A DNA stretch of 64,000 bases from Streptomyces broussonetiae (GTDB taxonomy: Bacteria > Actinomycetota > Actinomycetes > Streptomycetales > Streptomycetaceae): the NCBI RefSeq assembly GCF_009796285.1, contig NZ_CP047020.1:4712001-4776000 (forward strand). Direction: 5' to 3'. A model generated the notes under the pieces. The model saw only the letters and a list, made by a program, of their open reading frames with translations, made no database searches and was not told where the DNA came from. Every line of letters begins with the position of its first letter. The stretch's first letter is position 1. A program made the translations under genes and the position numbers. Shown here piece by piece: positions 9,290-17,213 of this stretch.

Positions 9290-9517
9290 GGGATCCCCGG
9301 GCAACCGGCCCCCCGCCCTGGCGCACCGGCTCTCCTCCACCTCTCCAGGACCCACCGCGCGTCTCCCACGTGTCCGACATGCGTCCAGCGTGGCGGCGGC
9401 GGGCCCGCCGGGCGACCTCGGTGACCCGAGCGGATGAAGCGACGGCCCCGTCCGGCACCCCCGGAGCAACCGATGTGCAAGCAGTCCTTCGCATGACGTA
9501 CACTGGTGACACAACGA

Positions 9518-9591
9518 CGCGGGGTGGAGCAGCTCGGTAGCTCGCTGGGCTCATAACCCAGAGGTCGCAGGTTCAAATCCTGTCCCCGCTA
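9518..9591 (+). tRNA. Initiator tRNA-fMet (CAU)
   Basis: 74 bases without CCA. Anticodon CAU sits in a loop closed by three consecutive G-C pairs (GGG/CCC), and the first base C cannot pair with U72; both are initiator features. D arm GAGC/GCTC and T arm with GTTCAAATC are intact. A TACACT -10-like hexamer lies at 9499-9504. A strong hairpin follows. Confidence 0.95.
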
Positions 9592-9596
9592 CTGAA

Positions 9597-9637
9597 GACT
9601 CAGGGCCCGGAATCCACTGGATTCCGGGCCCTGAGTC
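9597..9637. terminator. Bidirectional hairpin after tRNA-fMet
   Basis: Perfect 19 bp stem (9597-9615 with 9619-9637) and a 3-base loop. It lies between the tRNA and the convergent RibD-like gene that ends at 9652, so it can serve both. There is no long U-tract on either strand. Confidence 0.75.
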
Positions 9638-9651
9638 GTTGTGCGGGACAG

Positions 9652-10785
9652 TCACCGCACCAGATGGCTGTTGGGCGCCTTGGCCTGCGACTCGTACTCC
9701 GGCAGGACGACCACCTCGGCACCCCCCTTCACCAGCACCCCGCTCCCGTCGGCCGCGTCCACGAAGGTGTCCGGCTCGCGCCAGGCCGTGACCACCCGCC
9801 GCACCCCCGCCCGGAGAATCAGCTCGGAGCACGGCGCGGGCCGCGAGGCCCGGCGGGCGCAGGGCTCGAGGCTGCTGTACACCGTGGCACCGGCCAGCCG
9901 CGGATCCGCCGGATCGACCTTGGCCAGCGCGGCCTCCTCCGCATGGACCACGGGGTCGCCGCCCTCGCGCGAGTGGCCGCGCGCCAGCTCCGTGCCGTCG
10001 GCGGCGACCACCACCGCGCCGACACTGAACGCCGTCCCGGAGGGCGGGCACAGCGCGGCCAGTGCGCAGGCGGCGCCCAGCCAGTGGCGGTCTGCGGCGA
10101 CGGGGGCGGGGCCGGTGCCGGGGGCGGTGGGCTCGTAGCGCATGAGGACGACGTCCTCGATCCGGCGGGTTTCGACGAGGCACAGCCGGCCTGCCTGGTA
10201 CGTCCCCGGTCCGAACAGGCGGGGGGCGTCCGTGTCACCGACGAGGAGCGGGGCGAGGACCAGCTGGAGTTCGTCGGCGAGGCCCTGCTGGAGCAGCTGG
10301 GTGTGGACCGTACCGCCGCCCTCGACCATCAGGCGCCGCACACCACGCACGACCCGGAGGTGCTCGAGGAGCACCCGCCAGTCGAGGGCGGGGCCGAGCG
10401 GTACGACGTCCGCGCTGTCGCCGAGGAGACGGGCGGCGCGCTCGGCGCCCCGGTCGGTCGTGTAGACGAGCTTGTCGCCGCCGGTGTGCCAGAACTTCGC
10501 GGCCGGGTCGAGGTCGCCGGAGGCGGTGACCGTCACCTTCAGCGGGTACTCCGGCATGCCCTGCCCGACCCGGGCCGCACGGCGCTCGGCGGAGTTGACC
10601 AGCAACCGCGGGTTGTCGGCGCGGATCGTGCCGGCGCCGACCAGGATGGCGTCGGACTCGGCCCGTACCGCGTCGACCCGGTCGAAGTCGGCCGGGCTGG
10701 AGAGCAGCAGGCGCTCGGGGCCGGTGTCGTCCAGGTAGCCGTCGAGAGAGACGGCGGCGGACAGCAGCACATACGGGTACGACAT
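9652..10785 (-). CDS. RibD-like bifunctional protein with reversed domains (reductase, then deaminase)
   Basis: 377 residues. Residues 1-215 are a RibD_C/DHFR-like reductase (LLSAAVSLDGYLDD, ILVGAGTIRADNPRL, LMVEGGGTVHTQLL). Residues 225-370 are a cytidine-deaminase-like zinc domain with HAEEAAL and SLEPCARRASRPAPC. Canonical RibD has the deaminase first, so the order is swapped. Reactions expected from the family are deamination and ribose reduction of the pyrimidine made by GTP cyclohydrolase II, which is encoded 0.7 kb away. ATG 10785 is chosen because AGGGAGAG precedes it. The promoter overlaps a TTCAA palindrome shared with the divergent MarR gene. Biosynthetic use (riboflavin or another pterin/flavin-like product) is inference. 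Confidence 0.82.
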   Translation of the reverse strand: MSYPYVLLSAAVSLDGYLDDTGPERLLLSSPADFDRVDAVRAESDAILVGAGTIRADNPRLLVNSAERRAARVGQGMPEYPLKVTVTASGDLDPAAKFWHTGGDKLVYTTDRGAERAARLLGDSADVVPLGPALDWRVLLEHLRVVRGVRRLMVEGGGTVHTQLLQQGLADELQLVLAPLLVGDTDAPRLFGPGTYQAGRLCLVETRRIEDVVLMRYEPTAPGTGPAPVAADRHWLGAACALAALCPPSGTAFSVGAVVVAADGTELARGHSREGGDPVVHAEEAALAKVDPADPRLAGATVYSSLEPCARRASRPAPCSELILRAGVRRVVTAWREPDTFVDAADGSGVLVKGGAEVVVLPEYESQAKAPNSHLVR

Positions 10786-10813
10786 CGGCGCGCTCTCCCT
10801 GCGGGGGTATCGC

Positions 10814-10825
10814 TTCAAGTTTGAA
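10814..10825. promoter_or_regulatory. MarR operator candidate, copy 1
   Basis: TTCAAGTTTGAA, half-sites TTCAA and TTGAA separated by two bases and flanked by GC on the left. It sits in the 59 bp between the divergent RibD-like and MarR genes, overlapping the promoter region of both. The same 12-mer pattern occurs twice before ribA. Confidence 0.7.
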
Positions 10826-10844
10826 ACAAACCTACACTGGCTGT

Positions 10845-11378
10845 ATGACGACCCGCTGGCTCAGCCCCGAGGAGCAGCGCGCGTGGCGCGCCTACATCGC
10901 CGCGACCCACCTTCTGGAGGACGCGATGGACCGGCAGCTCCAGCAGGACGCCGGCATGCCCCACCTTTTCTACTCGGTGCTGGCCAACCTCTCCGAGGCG
11001 CCCGACCGCCGGCTGCGCATGACCGATCTCGCCGAGACGGTGAAGATCACGCGCAGCAGGCTGACGTACGCGGTGTCCCGGCTGGAGCGGGACGGGCTGG
11101 TGCGCCGGGAGGACTGCGACTGGGACAAGCGCAGCAGCATCGCCGTGCTGACGGACGAGGGGATGGCCGTGCTGGAGCGTGCGGCACCCGGGCATGTCGA
11201 GACCGTGCGGGCCACCCTCTTCGACCGGCTGACGCCCGCGCAGGTGCGGCAGCTGGAGGAGATCTTCACGGGCGTCGCGCACGGACTGCAGGGCGACGAC
11301 ACCGGCTCAGGGGCGGACGACGTGCCGTGGCGCCGCCGCTCGTCGTGTCCGTCGTCCGCGCCGCCCGCGTCCTCGTGA
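10845..11378 (+). CDS. MarR-family transcriptional regulator
   Basis: 177-residue winged-helix repressor-type protein. The core HTH and wing are at about residues 45-100 (RMTDLAETVKITRSRLTYAVSRLERDGLVRRED, then DKRSSIAVLTDEG). The C-terminal 25 residues are Ser/Pro-rich. A TACACT hexamer at 10833-10838 places a likely transcription start at or next to ATG 10845, and no ribosome binding site is visible, so the mRNA may be leaderless. The palindrome at 10814-10825 lies just upstream, consistent with autoregulation. Its likely targets are the RibD-like gene and ribA on either side. The inducing ligand is unknown. Confidence 0.88.
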   Translation: MTTRWLSPEEQRAWRAYIAATHLLEDAMDRQLQQDAGMPHLFYSVLANLSEAPDRRLRMTDLAETVKITRSRLTYAVSRLERDGLVRREDCDWDKRSSIAVLTDEGMAVLERAAPGHVETVRATLFDRLTPAQVRQLEEIFTGVAHGLQGDDTGSGADDVPWRRRSSCPSSAPPASS

Positions 11379-11394
11379 GTCGCACCCGAAACAA

Positions 11395-11452
11395 TTGCTT
11401 TAACTTTGAAGCATGGGGTAGGGTCCCCGCGTACCGCTGCTTCAAATATGAA
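11395..11452 (+). promoter_or_regulatory. ribA promoter with two MarR operator candidates
   Basis: TTGCTT at 11395-11400 and TAGGGT at 11419-11424, 18 bases apart, form a plausible promoter. TTTAACTTTGAA at 11399-11410 overlaps the -35 end and the spacer. TTCAAATATGAA at 11441-11452 is downstream of the expected start. Both fit the TTCAA-N2-TTGAA pattern of copy 1 and both are bracketed by GC...GC. Confidence 0.65.
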
Positions 11453-11476
11453 GCAACTGTTCTCGGAGGGACCCGC

Positions 11477-12127
11477 ATGCCCGACACCCCCGCCGCCACG
11501 CCGCGCGCCCGCGTCCGGGTACCGCTGTGCTTCCACGACGGCTACAGCGTCGACGCCGAACTCGTCACGTTCCACGGCCTGGCCGACGGCCAGGAGCATG
11601 TCGCCGTCGTCCTCGGCGACCCGGCCCCCGGCTCCGTCCCGCTGGTGCGGCTGCACTCCGAGTGCCTCACCGGCGACGTCTTCGGCTCGGCCCGCTGCGA
11701 CTGCGGTCCCCAGCTGCGCGAGGCGGTCGAGCGCATCGCCGACCGCGGCGGCGTCCTGCTCTACCTCCGCCAGGAGGGCCGCGGCATCGGCCTCTACAAC
11801 AAGCTCGACGCGTACGCCCTCCAGGACCAGGGCCTCGACACGTACGAGGCGAACGCCGCGCTCGGCCTGCCGGAGGACGCCCGCGACTACACCGCCGCCG
11901 CCCAGATGCTCGCCGCCCTCGGCATCGAGGAGCTGGACCTGCTGTCCAACAACCCCGACAAGGCCGAGCAGTTGCGCGCGCTGGGGGTCGTCGTACGGGA
12001 CCGGGTGCCGACCGGCGTCTTCACCACCGCCCACAACGTCCGCTACCTGCGCGCAAAGGTCCTGCAGACCCAGCACACGCTGCCGCTGGCCGAGTTGACG
12101 GACCTCGCGGGGCGCAACGCGGGCTGA
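11477..12127 (+). CDS. ribA: GTP cyclohydrolase II
   Basis: 216 residues, a stand-alone RibA domain without the RibB half found in many actinomycete ribBA fusions. The enzyme opens GTP to 2,5-diamino-6-ribosylamino-4(3H)-pyrimidinone 5'-phosphate plus formate, the first step of riboflavin synthesis. Zinc ligands are the three Cys in CLTGDVFGSARCDC, followed by RQEGRGIGLYNKL and a SNNPDK segment. ATG 11477 has GGAGGG eight bases upstream. The promoter carries two MarR operator candidates, unusual for a housekeeping rib gene, so this looks like a regulated accessory copy working with the RibD-like protein. It is convergent with the MFS gene, with only a 2 bp gap. Confidence 0.93.
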   Translation: MPDTPAATPRARVRVPLCFHDGYSVDAELVTFHGLADGQEHVAVVLGDPAPGSVPLVRLHSECLTGDVFGSARCDCGPQLREAVERIADRGGVLLYLRQEGRGIGLYNKLDAYALQDQGLDTYEANAALGLPEDARDYTAAAQMLAALGIEELDLLSNNPDKAEQLRALGVVVRDRVPTGVFTTAHNVRYLRAKVLQTQHTLPLAELTDLAGRNAG

Positions 12128-12129
12128 CG

Positions 12130-13554
12130 TCACGGCCGGCGGCGGCCCGGCAGGCGGAGGGCCGGCAGGACCGACAGGGTCAGCAGGGCCGCCGCCACGG
12201 CGTAGGCGAGGCGGAAACCCGCCGGGTCCTGGCCCGTCGTGCCCAGGACCACCGAGAGCAGCGCCGTGCCCACCGACGCCCCGAGCTGGGAGTTGATGCT
12301 GAGCGCGGTGCTCGCCGCGGGCATCCGGTCCGTCGGCAGCTCCCGGGCCGCGGTCGTCATCGTCGGCATCAGCACCATGCCGGTGCCGGCCCCCATCACC
12401 ATGGCCGAGGCGACGAGCCGCCAGGCCGCCACCTGGGGCACGCCCGTCTGCCAGGCCAGCAGCGCCATCCCGAGGGCGGCCAGCGCGATACCGGCCGGGA
12501 TCAGCCGGCGCGGGGCCGTCCTGTCGGCCCACCGCGCCGCGAACTGCATCGCCGTACCGACGACGAGCCCGGTCGGAGCGCCCAGCAGCCCGGCCGCGGT
12601 CGCGCTCAGGCCCCGCTCCTGCTGCCAGTACAGCGGGCCGAGCAGCATCGAGCCGAAGTAGCCGCAGGTGAACAGGGCGAGCGTGGTGACGCTCGCGGCG
12701 AAGGTGCGGTCGCGCAGGAGCCGTAGGTCCAGGAGCGGTTCGCGCGCGGTCAGCGCCCGGCGGACGAAGGCGGCCGTCAGGGCGGCGCCCGCAAGGGTGG
12801 GCAGCAGGGCGCCGGGGGCAACGAAGTCGCCGCGCTCGCCGCCCCGGGCCAGGCCGTAGAGCAGCAGGGCGAGACCCGGCGAGAGCATCAGCAGGCCGGG
12901 CACGTCCAGGCGGGCGGCGGCGCGCGTCCCGGCGTCCGGTACGTCGCGCGGCAGCAGCCGTACGGCGAGCGCAAGGGCGAGCAGACCCACCGGCAGGTTC
13001 ACCAGGAAGATCCACCGCCAGGAGGCGGCGTCGACCAGCCGGCCGCCCAGCACCGGCCCGACAACCGGTCCGACCAGGATCGGCAGCCCGCCCACAGCCA
13101 TCGCGCGGCCGAGTCGGCGCCGGTCGGCGACCCGCATCACCATCGTCATCCCGACCGGCTGCAGCAGTCCGCCGCCCAGCCCCTGCACCGCGCGGAAGGC
13201 GATGAGGCTGCCCGCGTCCCAGGCGCAGGCGGCGAGCAGGGAGCCGAGCGTGAACAGGACGAGCGCGGTCGTGTAGGTGCGCTTGGCGCCGATCCGGGCC
13301 ATCGCCCAGGCGGCGACCGGGATGACGGCGGCGAGCGCGAGCGTGTACGCGGTGGCGGTCCACTGGACGGTCTCCAGCGGAGCACCGAAGGACTCCGACA
13401 GTGAGCGCATCGCGACGTTCACGATCGTCATGTCGAGCACGGCCATCGTCGCGCCGATGACGGTGACGGCGAGCGCGCGCCGCAGGACGGTGGCCGGATC
13501 GGTGGGGTCCGGCCCCGGGCGCACGGGGGCCGTGACGGGCACGGTCGCAGGCAT
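12130..13554 (-). CDS. DHA2-type MFS multidrug efflux transporter
   Basis: 474 residues with about 14 hydrophobic segments, as in the EmrB/QacA branch of the major facilitator superfamily. Motif D1-like LDMTIVNVAM is in helix 1, RIGAKRTY in the first loop, and motif C-like GLPILVGPVVGPVLGG in helix 5. It is predicted to export hydrophobic drugs by proton antiport. ATG 13554 has GGGAGG just upstream and lies 14 bases after the FMN reductase stop, so the two genes form an operon, apparently controlled by the TetR double operator at 14277-14313. Confidence 0.88.
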   Translation of the reverse strand: MPATVPVTAPVRPGPDPTDPATVLRRALAVTVIGATMAVLDMTIVNVAMRSLSESFGAPLETVQWTATAYTLALAAVIPVAAWAMARIGAKRTYTTALVLFTLGSLLAACAWDAGSLIAFRAVQGLGGGLLQPVGMTMVMRVADRRRLGRAMAVGGLPILVGPVVGPVLGGRLVDAASWRWIFLVNLPVGLLALALAVRLLPRDVPDAGTRAAARLDVPGLLMLSPGLALLLYGLARGGERGDFVAPGALLPTLAGAALTAAFVRRALTAREPLLDLRLLRDRTFAASVTTLALFTCGYFGSMLLGPLYWQQERGLSATAAGLLGAPTGLVVGTAMQFAARWADRTAPRRLIPAGIALAALGMALLAWQTGVPQVAAWRLVASAMVMGAGTGMVLMPTMTTAARELPTDRMPAASTALSINSQLGASVGTALLSVVLGTTGQDPAGFRLAYAVAAALLTLSVLPALRLPGRRRP

Positions 13555-13568
13555 GCCTCCCGCCGCCC

Positions 13569-14219
13569 TCAGCCCGCGTAGGGGCGCTCGGCCCGCGCTG
13601 CTCGCAACGCCCGTGCCCACCAGGCGAGTTGACCGAGCATGCCCTTGGCGGCGCCCGCGCAGACGTCGGCGTCGCGCGGGCGGCCGTCCTCGGCGATGCC
13701 GGACCAGGGCCCGTGCAGGCTGACCGAGTCGCGCACGGTCATGGCGTGCAGTTCGGCGAAGACCAGCCGGAGCTGCTCGACCGCGCGCAGCCCGCCGCCG
13801 AGACCGCCGTACGACACGAAGCCGACGGGCTTGGCCTGCCACTGGGTGTAGTGCCAGTCGATGAAGTTCTTCAGGGCTGCCGGGAAGCTGTGGTTGTACT
13901 CGGGGGTGACGACGACGAATGCGTCGGCGGTGGCGAGCCGGGGCGAGACGTCCTGCAGGACGGCTGCGGTCCCGGGGTCCGGCCTGCCGCCCCAGCCGGG
14001 CAGCACGAGCGGCAGGTCCACCGTGGCGAGGTCGATGACGTCGAGGACGAGGCCCGGGTCGCCGGCGACGGTCCCGAGGAACCAGTCGGCGACGGCCCGG
14101 CCCTGGCGCCCCTCCCGGACACTGCCGACGACGACGGCGACGCGCAGCGGCGCTTCGCGGCTCTCCGGTGCTCCATCGGTCTCGTTGCCGGTGACGGCTT
14201 CCTTGCCGGTGACAGACAC
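13569..14219 (-). CDS. NADPH-dependent FMN reductase
   Basis: 216-residue flavodoxin-like oxidoreductase. Motifs are VVVGSVREGRQG (phosphate loop), PEYNHSFPAALKNFIDW (typical of the NADPH:FMN reductase family) and a GGLGGG turn. GTG 14219 is chosen because GGGGGA is five bases upstream; ATG 14240 is an alternative. It is the first gene of the operon with the DHA2 pump and is divergent from a TetR gene. Likely roles are supply of reduced flavin or reduction of quinones and azo dyes, a common partner of drug-responsive TetR systems; the actual substrate is unknown. Confidence 0.87.
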   Translation of the reverse strand: MSVTGKEAVTGNETDGAPESREAPLRVAVVVGSVREGRQGRAVADWFLGTVAGDPGLVLDVIDLATVDLPLVLPGWGGRPDPGTAAVLQDVSPRLATADAFVVVTPEYNHSFPAALKNFIDWHYTQWQAKPVGFVSYGGLGGGLRAVEQLRLVFAELHAMTVRDSVSLHGPWSGIAEDGRPRDADVCAGAAKGMLGQLAWWARALRAARAERPYAG

Positions 14220-14276
14220 AGGTGTCCCCCATCTCCTCATGGTCGGCCGCCCGGTGCGACCTCCCGTGCAGCAAGG

Positions 14277-14313
14277 TACAACGCTCGTTGTAAAAATTAC
14301 AACGAGCGTTGTA
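14277..14313. promoter_or_regulatory. Perfect double TetR operator
   Basis: A 37-base inverted repeat made of two 16-base arms, TACAACGCTCGTTGTA (14277-14292) and TACAACGAGCGTTGTA (14298-14313), with an AAAAT spacer. Each arm is itself a palindrome of the form ACAACG-N2-CGTTGT. Centre-to-centre distance is 21 bp, two helical turns. It lies between the divergent FMN reductase and TetR genes. Confidence 0.88.
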
Positions 14314-14358
14314 GGTCGGTTAGAGTGGCCGGGCAGGGGAGCAGGAGAGGAGGCGGGT

Positions 14359-15063
14359 GTGAGCGGAACGAACGAGTCGCCACCGGAACGGGCGCGACGC
14401 GAGGTCTCACCGCGCAAGCTGGAGAAACAGATCGCCATCGCCAGCGCGTCCTGTACGGTCTTCGGCCGCGAGGGCTACGCGCGCGCCCCGGTCGACGCGC
14501 TCGCCGCCGAGGCCGGCGTCTCCACACGCACGCTCTACAACCACTTCCCCGGCGGCAAGGCACAGCTCTTCCAGACCGTGGTGACCTGGACGTCCGGCGA
14601 GGTCCGCGACGCCCAACTGGCCCGGCTGCGCGAGGTGCTGGACCCTGAGCGGCCGCCGCACGCCGAGGACCTGGAGCGCGACCTGGTCGCCCTGGCCCGC
14701 GCGTTCGTCGGCCTCATGACCGACTACCCGAACCACTTCGCCCTCGTCCGGCACATCCACGCCGAGGCCGACCATGTGCCGCCGGAGGTCCTCAAGGCCT
14801 GGCACGAGGCGGGCCCGGCGCCGGTCGGCCGGGCGGTCGCCGAGGCGATGGCGCGTCTCGCGGACGCCGGCCTGCTCGACGCGCACGGCGATCCGGCCAT
14901 GGCCGCCGCCCACTTCACGGCCCTGACCGCGCACACGATCGTCCAGCTCACCCACTACGGCGTCCTGCCCCTGCCGCCGGCGGAGACGGACCGCCTGGTC
15001 AGGAGCGGGGTCGCGGCGTTCCTGCGGGCCTACGGACGGACGGGCACCGGACCCACCGGCTGA
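14359..15063 (+). CDS. TetR-family regulator of the FMN reductase/efflux operon
   Basis: 234 residues. The HTH is at about residues 22-68 (IAIASASCTVFGREGYARAP, VSTRTLYNHFPGGKAQLF); the C-terminal ligand domain resembles the TetR_C_7 (AcrR-like) group. GTG 14359 follows a strong GGAGAGGAGG. The protein should bind the ACAACG-N2-CGTTGT pair just upstream and repress both itself and the divergent operon; this is inference from arrangement. The inducer is unknown. Confidence 0.88.
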   Translation: MSGTNESPPERARREVSPRKLEKQIAIASASCTVFGREGYARAPVDALAAEAGVSTRTLYNHFPGGKAQLFQTVVTWTSGEVRDAQLARLREVLDPERPPHAEDLERDLVALARAFVGLMTDYPNHFALVRHIHAEADHVPPEVLKAWHEAGPAPVGRAVAEAMARLADAGLLDAHGDPAMAAAHFTALTAHTIVQLTHYGVLPLPPAETDRLVRSGVAAFLRAYGRTGTGPTG

Positions 15064-15299
15064 GCGTCGGCACGCCGAGCGTCTTCCCGAGCGGCGCACC
15101 GAACCGACAGGACCTGGGCGGGAGACGTGCGCCGGGGCACAGCACGCCCACGCCGCCCGTCCGGGGTCCGGGCACGCGGCGCCCGGACCCCGCGCTTGAG
15201 CGAAAGCCGGAGAGCAGCCCGGTGCGGGTAGCTCCTGGCGCAGTACTCTCCCCTGAGTGGTTTGGCCGGAAGTACCCCGGACGGGAGCCGTAGTCCATC

Positions 15300-15905
15300 G
15301 TGAGACGCAATGACCAACGGCGTGCCCGGCTCGTCGACGCCGCGATCGAGGTGCTGGCCAGGGAGGGAGCGCGCGGGCTCACCTTCCGGGCGGTGGACGC
15401 CGAGGCCGCCGTCCCCACCGGCACGGCGTCCAACTACTTCGCCAACCGCGATGACCTGCTCACCCAGGCCGGCGCCCGTGTCTACGAGCGGCTCCGGCCG
15501 GACGAGGCCACGATCGCGCGCCAGCGCACGGCCGGCCGCGACCGCGAGACGTACGCGGAGCTGATGCGTGAACTCGTCGGCCGGGTCTCCGCCTTCCGCA
15601 CCGGCTGTCTCGCGCTGCTGGAACTCCGCCTGGAGGCCACCCGCCGCCCGGGACTGCGCACGGTGCTCACCGAGCGGGTCCGCGCCGACCTCGCCGCCAA
15701 CGTCGCCTACCACGAGTCCTCCGGCCTCCCCGGCGACGCCACGGCCGTAAAACTGCTCTACCTGTCACTGAACTGGCTGATCCTCGAACAGCTCACCCTG
15801 CCGGACGTCCTGTCCGAGACGGAACGGGACGAGCTGGTCAGGGCCGCGGTCGAACGGCTCGTGTCCCCCGAGCGGACCAACTCGCCCTATATTCACGGAA
15901 TGTAA
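15300..15905 (+). CDS. TetR-family regulator
   Basis: 201 residues. The HTH is at about residues 8-55 (RRARLVDAAIEVLAREGARG, TFRAVDAEAAVPTGTASNYF), with a variable C-terminal ligand domain. GTG 15300 is the first in-frame start. The 236 bp upstream contains no gene, and I see no clean palindrome near the start. It is not obviously linked to the preceding regulon, and its target is unknown. The region immediately downstream drops in GC and leads into mobile DNA. Confidence 0.85.
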   Translation: MRRNDQRRARLVDAAIEVLAREGARGLTFRAVDAEAAVPTGTASNYFANRDDLLTQAGARVYERLRPDEATIARQRTAGRDRETYAELMRELVGRVSAFRTGCLALLELRLEATRRPGLRTVLTERVRADLAANVAYHESSGLPGDATAVKLLYLSLNWLILEQLTLPDVLSETERDELVRAAVERLVSPERTNSPYIHGM

Positions 15906-16024
15906 TTTCCCGTCCACTCGGATTTTCGCTCATTGATATATCTGACCCGGCCGCACCACTTTCCGGTTACAAGAACACCCGAATGCCCGACACCCCCGCC
16001 TCCCGAGGGACTCGTTAGGCGGTC

Positions 16025-16198
16025 GTGACACGCACCGAAAGGCATACGGCCAGGGATCTTCACACAAGTATCACGTTTCGGATGGAATCCAACGAAGGCG
16101 AGGTGTTCATCGACGGCTGTTCGGATCTTCTCGACGATTTCCTGAGGAAGATCACCCAGTTGGAGAGCGAGTACCTGCGGGCGATGGTGGGGCTGTAG
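16025..16198 (+). CDS. Small hypothetical protein next to a DUF2637-like gene
   Basis: Short frame of 57 codons from GTG 16025, or 38 from ATG 16082, ending ten bases before the next gene. The shorter form is acidic and helix-forming (DLLDDFLRKITQLESEYLRA), unlike a random GC-rich frame. Upstream DNA from 15906 is relatively AT-rich, unlike the surrounding chromosome. No family is recognised. Small ORFs coupled to DUF2637/Spd-like genes are common in actinomycete integrative elements, so a transfer-related role is possible but unproven. The ribosome binding site is weak for either start. Confidence 0.4.
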   Translation: MTRTERHTARDLHTSITFRMESNEGEVFIDGCSDLLDDFLRKITQLESEYLRAMVGL

Positions 16199-16208
16199 GA
16201 CTTATCCG

Positions 16209-16865
16209 ATGGACAGTATTCACAATGAAGACATCTTCGGTGCCACCGAGTTCAGCACGCTCGAGATACAGTGGGATCCTGCCGAGGAGCTGGCCCAGAT
16301 GCTCTCCAGCGCCGCTGCCGCGCACCCCGATCCGAGCCCGCCGCACGGACGGTCCAGCCATCGCAGAAACCGGCGAAAACACCACGCGGAATCCCGCTGG
16401 ACGCGCGACAACCAGCGAGGCACGCACGTCACGATCTTGATCGCGACCATCTCGGTGTGCGCGGTCTGCATGTTGGGCTGGTCCTTTTCCTATTCTTATG
16501 CCCAGCTCCGCGCCACCGCGTCCTCCGTATTGCCGATGAGACTGGCACAGTGGTGGCCGCTGACGGTGTACGGGCCGTGGCTCGTGGCGGCCCTGTCCAT
16601 TCTGCGGGCCACCGTACAGAGCAGGAGCGCGCGAAGATCCTGGTGCGTTCTGCTGGGCGCCTCGGCGATGTCGGTCGCCCTGTGCGTCAGCCACTCATCA
16701 CATTCGCTGCTTTCCCTGATCATCTTTGGGATTCCGCCGATCACCGCACTGGTGTGTTTCTGGGAGATCGTCGGCCAGGTCTCGTCGAAGGTGGTCAGGC
16801 CCCGGCACGCCGCGCAGGACCGGCGTGGCGGCGCCAAGCCCCAAGGGCCGTACGACGCCGCGTGA
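16209..16865 (+). CDS. Four-helix membrane protein, DUF2637/Spd-like
   Basis: 218 residues. About 70 hydrophilic residues with a basic cluster (SSHRRNRRKHH) precede four hydrophobic segments: roughly 75-97, 113-130, 145-160 and 165-185. The pattern WSFSYSYAQL, then WWPLTVYGPWLVAA resembles DUF2637 proteins encoded beside spread genes of Streptomyces plasmids and integrative elements. Codon use is less GC-biased than in neighbours (ATT, TTG, TCA and TAT are present), suggesting recent acquisition. No tra or replication genes remain nearby. Function unknown; the family assignment is by pattern only. Confidence 0.6.
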   Translation: MDSIHNEDIFGATEFSTLEIQWDPAEELAQMLSSAAAAHPDPSPPHGRSSHRRNRRKHHAESRWTRDNQRGTHVTILIATISVCAVCMLGWSFSYSYAQLRATASSVLPMRLAQWWPLTVYGPWLVAALSILRATVQSRSARRSWCVLLGASAMSVALCVSHSSHSLLSLIIFGIPPITALVCFWEIVGQVSSKVVRPRHAAQDRRGGAKPQGPYDAA

Positions 16866-16986
16866 ATCGCCGTCGCACCCGGGCCCGGGTGCCGCAGGCA
16901 CGCGGCGAGGACGAAGCGGCGCCCGGCCGGCCGAAGCCGGGCCGGGCGCCGCTCACGGCGCCCGGCCCGAGCGCGGCGCCCACCAG

Positions 16987-17130
16987 AAGGCCGGCGCCGG
17001 GAATGTCGAGTTCCTCAAGGGCACCACCGAGGCCATCCCCCTCACGGCGCACACCCTCGACGTCGTCGTCCCCAACTGCTTGATCGACCTGTCCGTCGGC
17101 AAGCCCGCCGTCTTCGCAGACGACCGCGCC
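16987..17130 (+). pseudogene. arsM (arsenite methyltransferase) remnant
   Basis: One frame encodes about 48 residues that follow the middle of ArsM: KAGAGNVEFLKGTTEAIPL, then LDVVVPNCLIDLS with the conserved catalytic Cys, then KPAVFAD. The SAM-binding N-terminus and the rest of the C-terminus are missing, and sequence quality collapses on both sides. It sits against the left end of the tRNA-Lys-bounded island. It is a decayed fragment, not a working gene. Confidence 0.65.
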
Positions 17131-17213
17131 CGAAAACGAGTCAGCGCCCGAGCCGACCGAAGCCGACCCGAGCGCTGCGCAGCAGGTCAGAGGGGGTAAT
17201 CCCTCCCCTGCAG

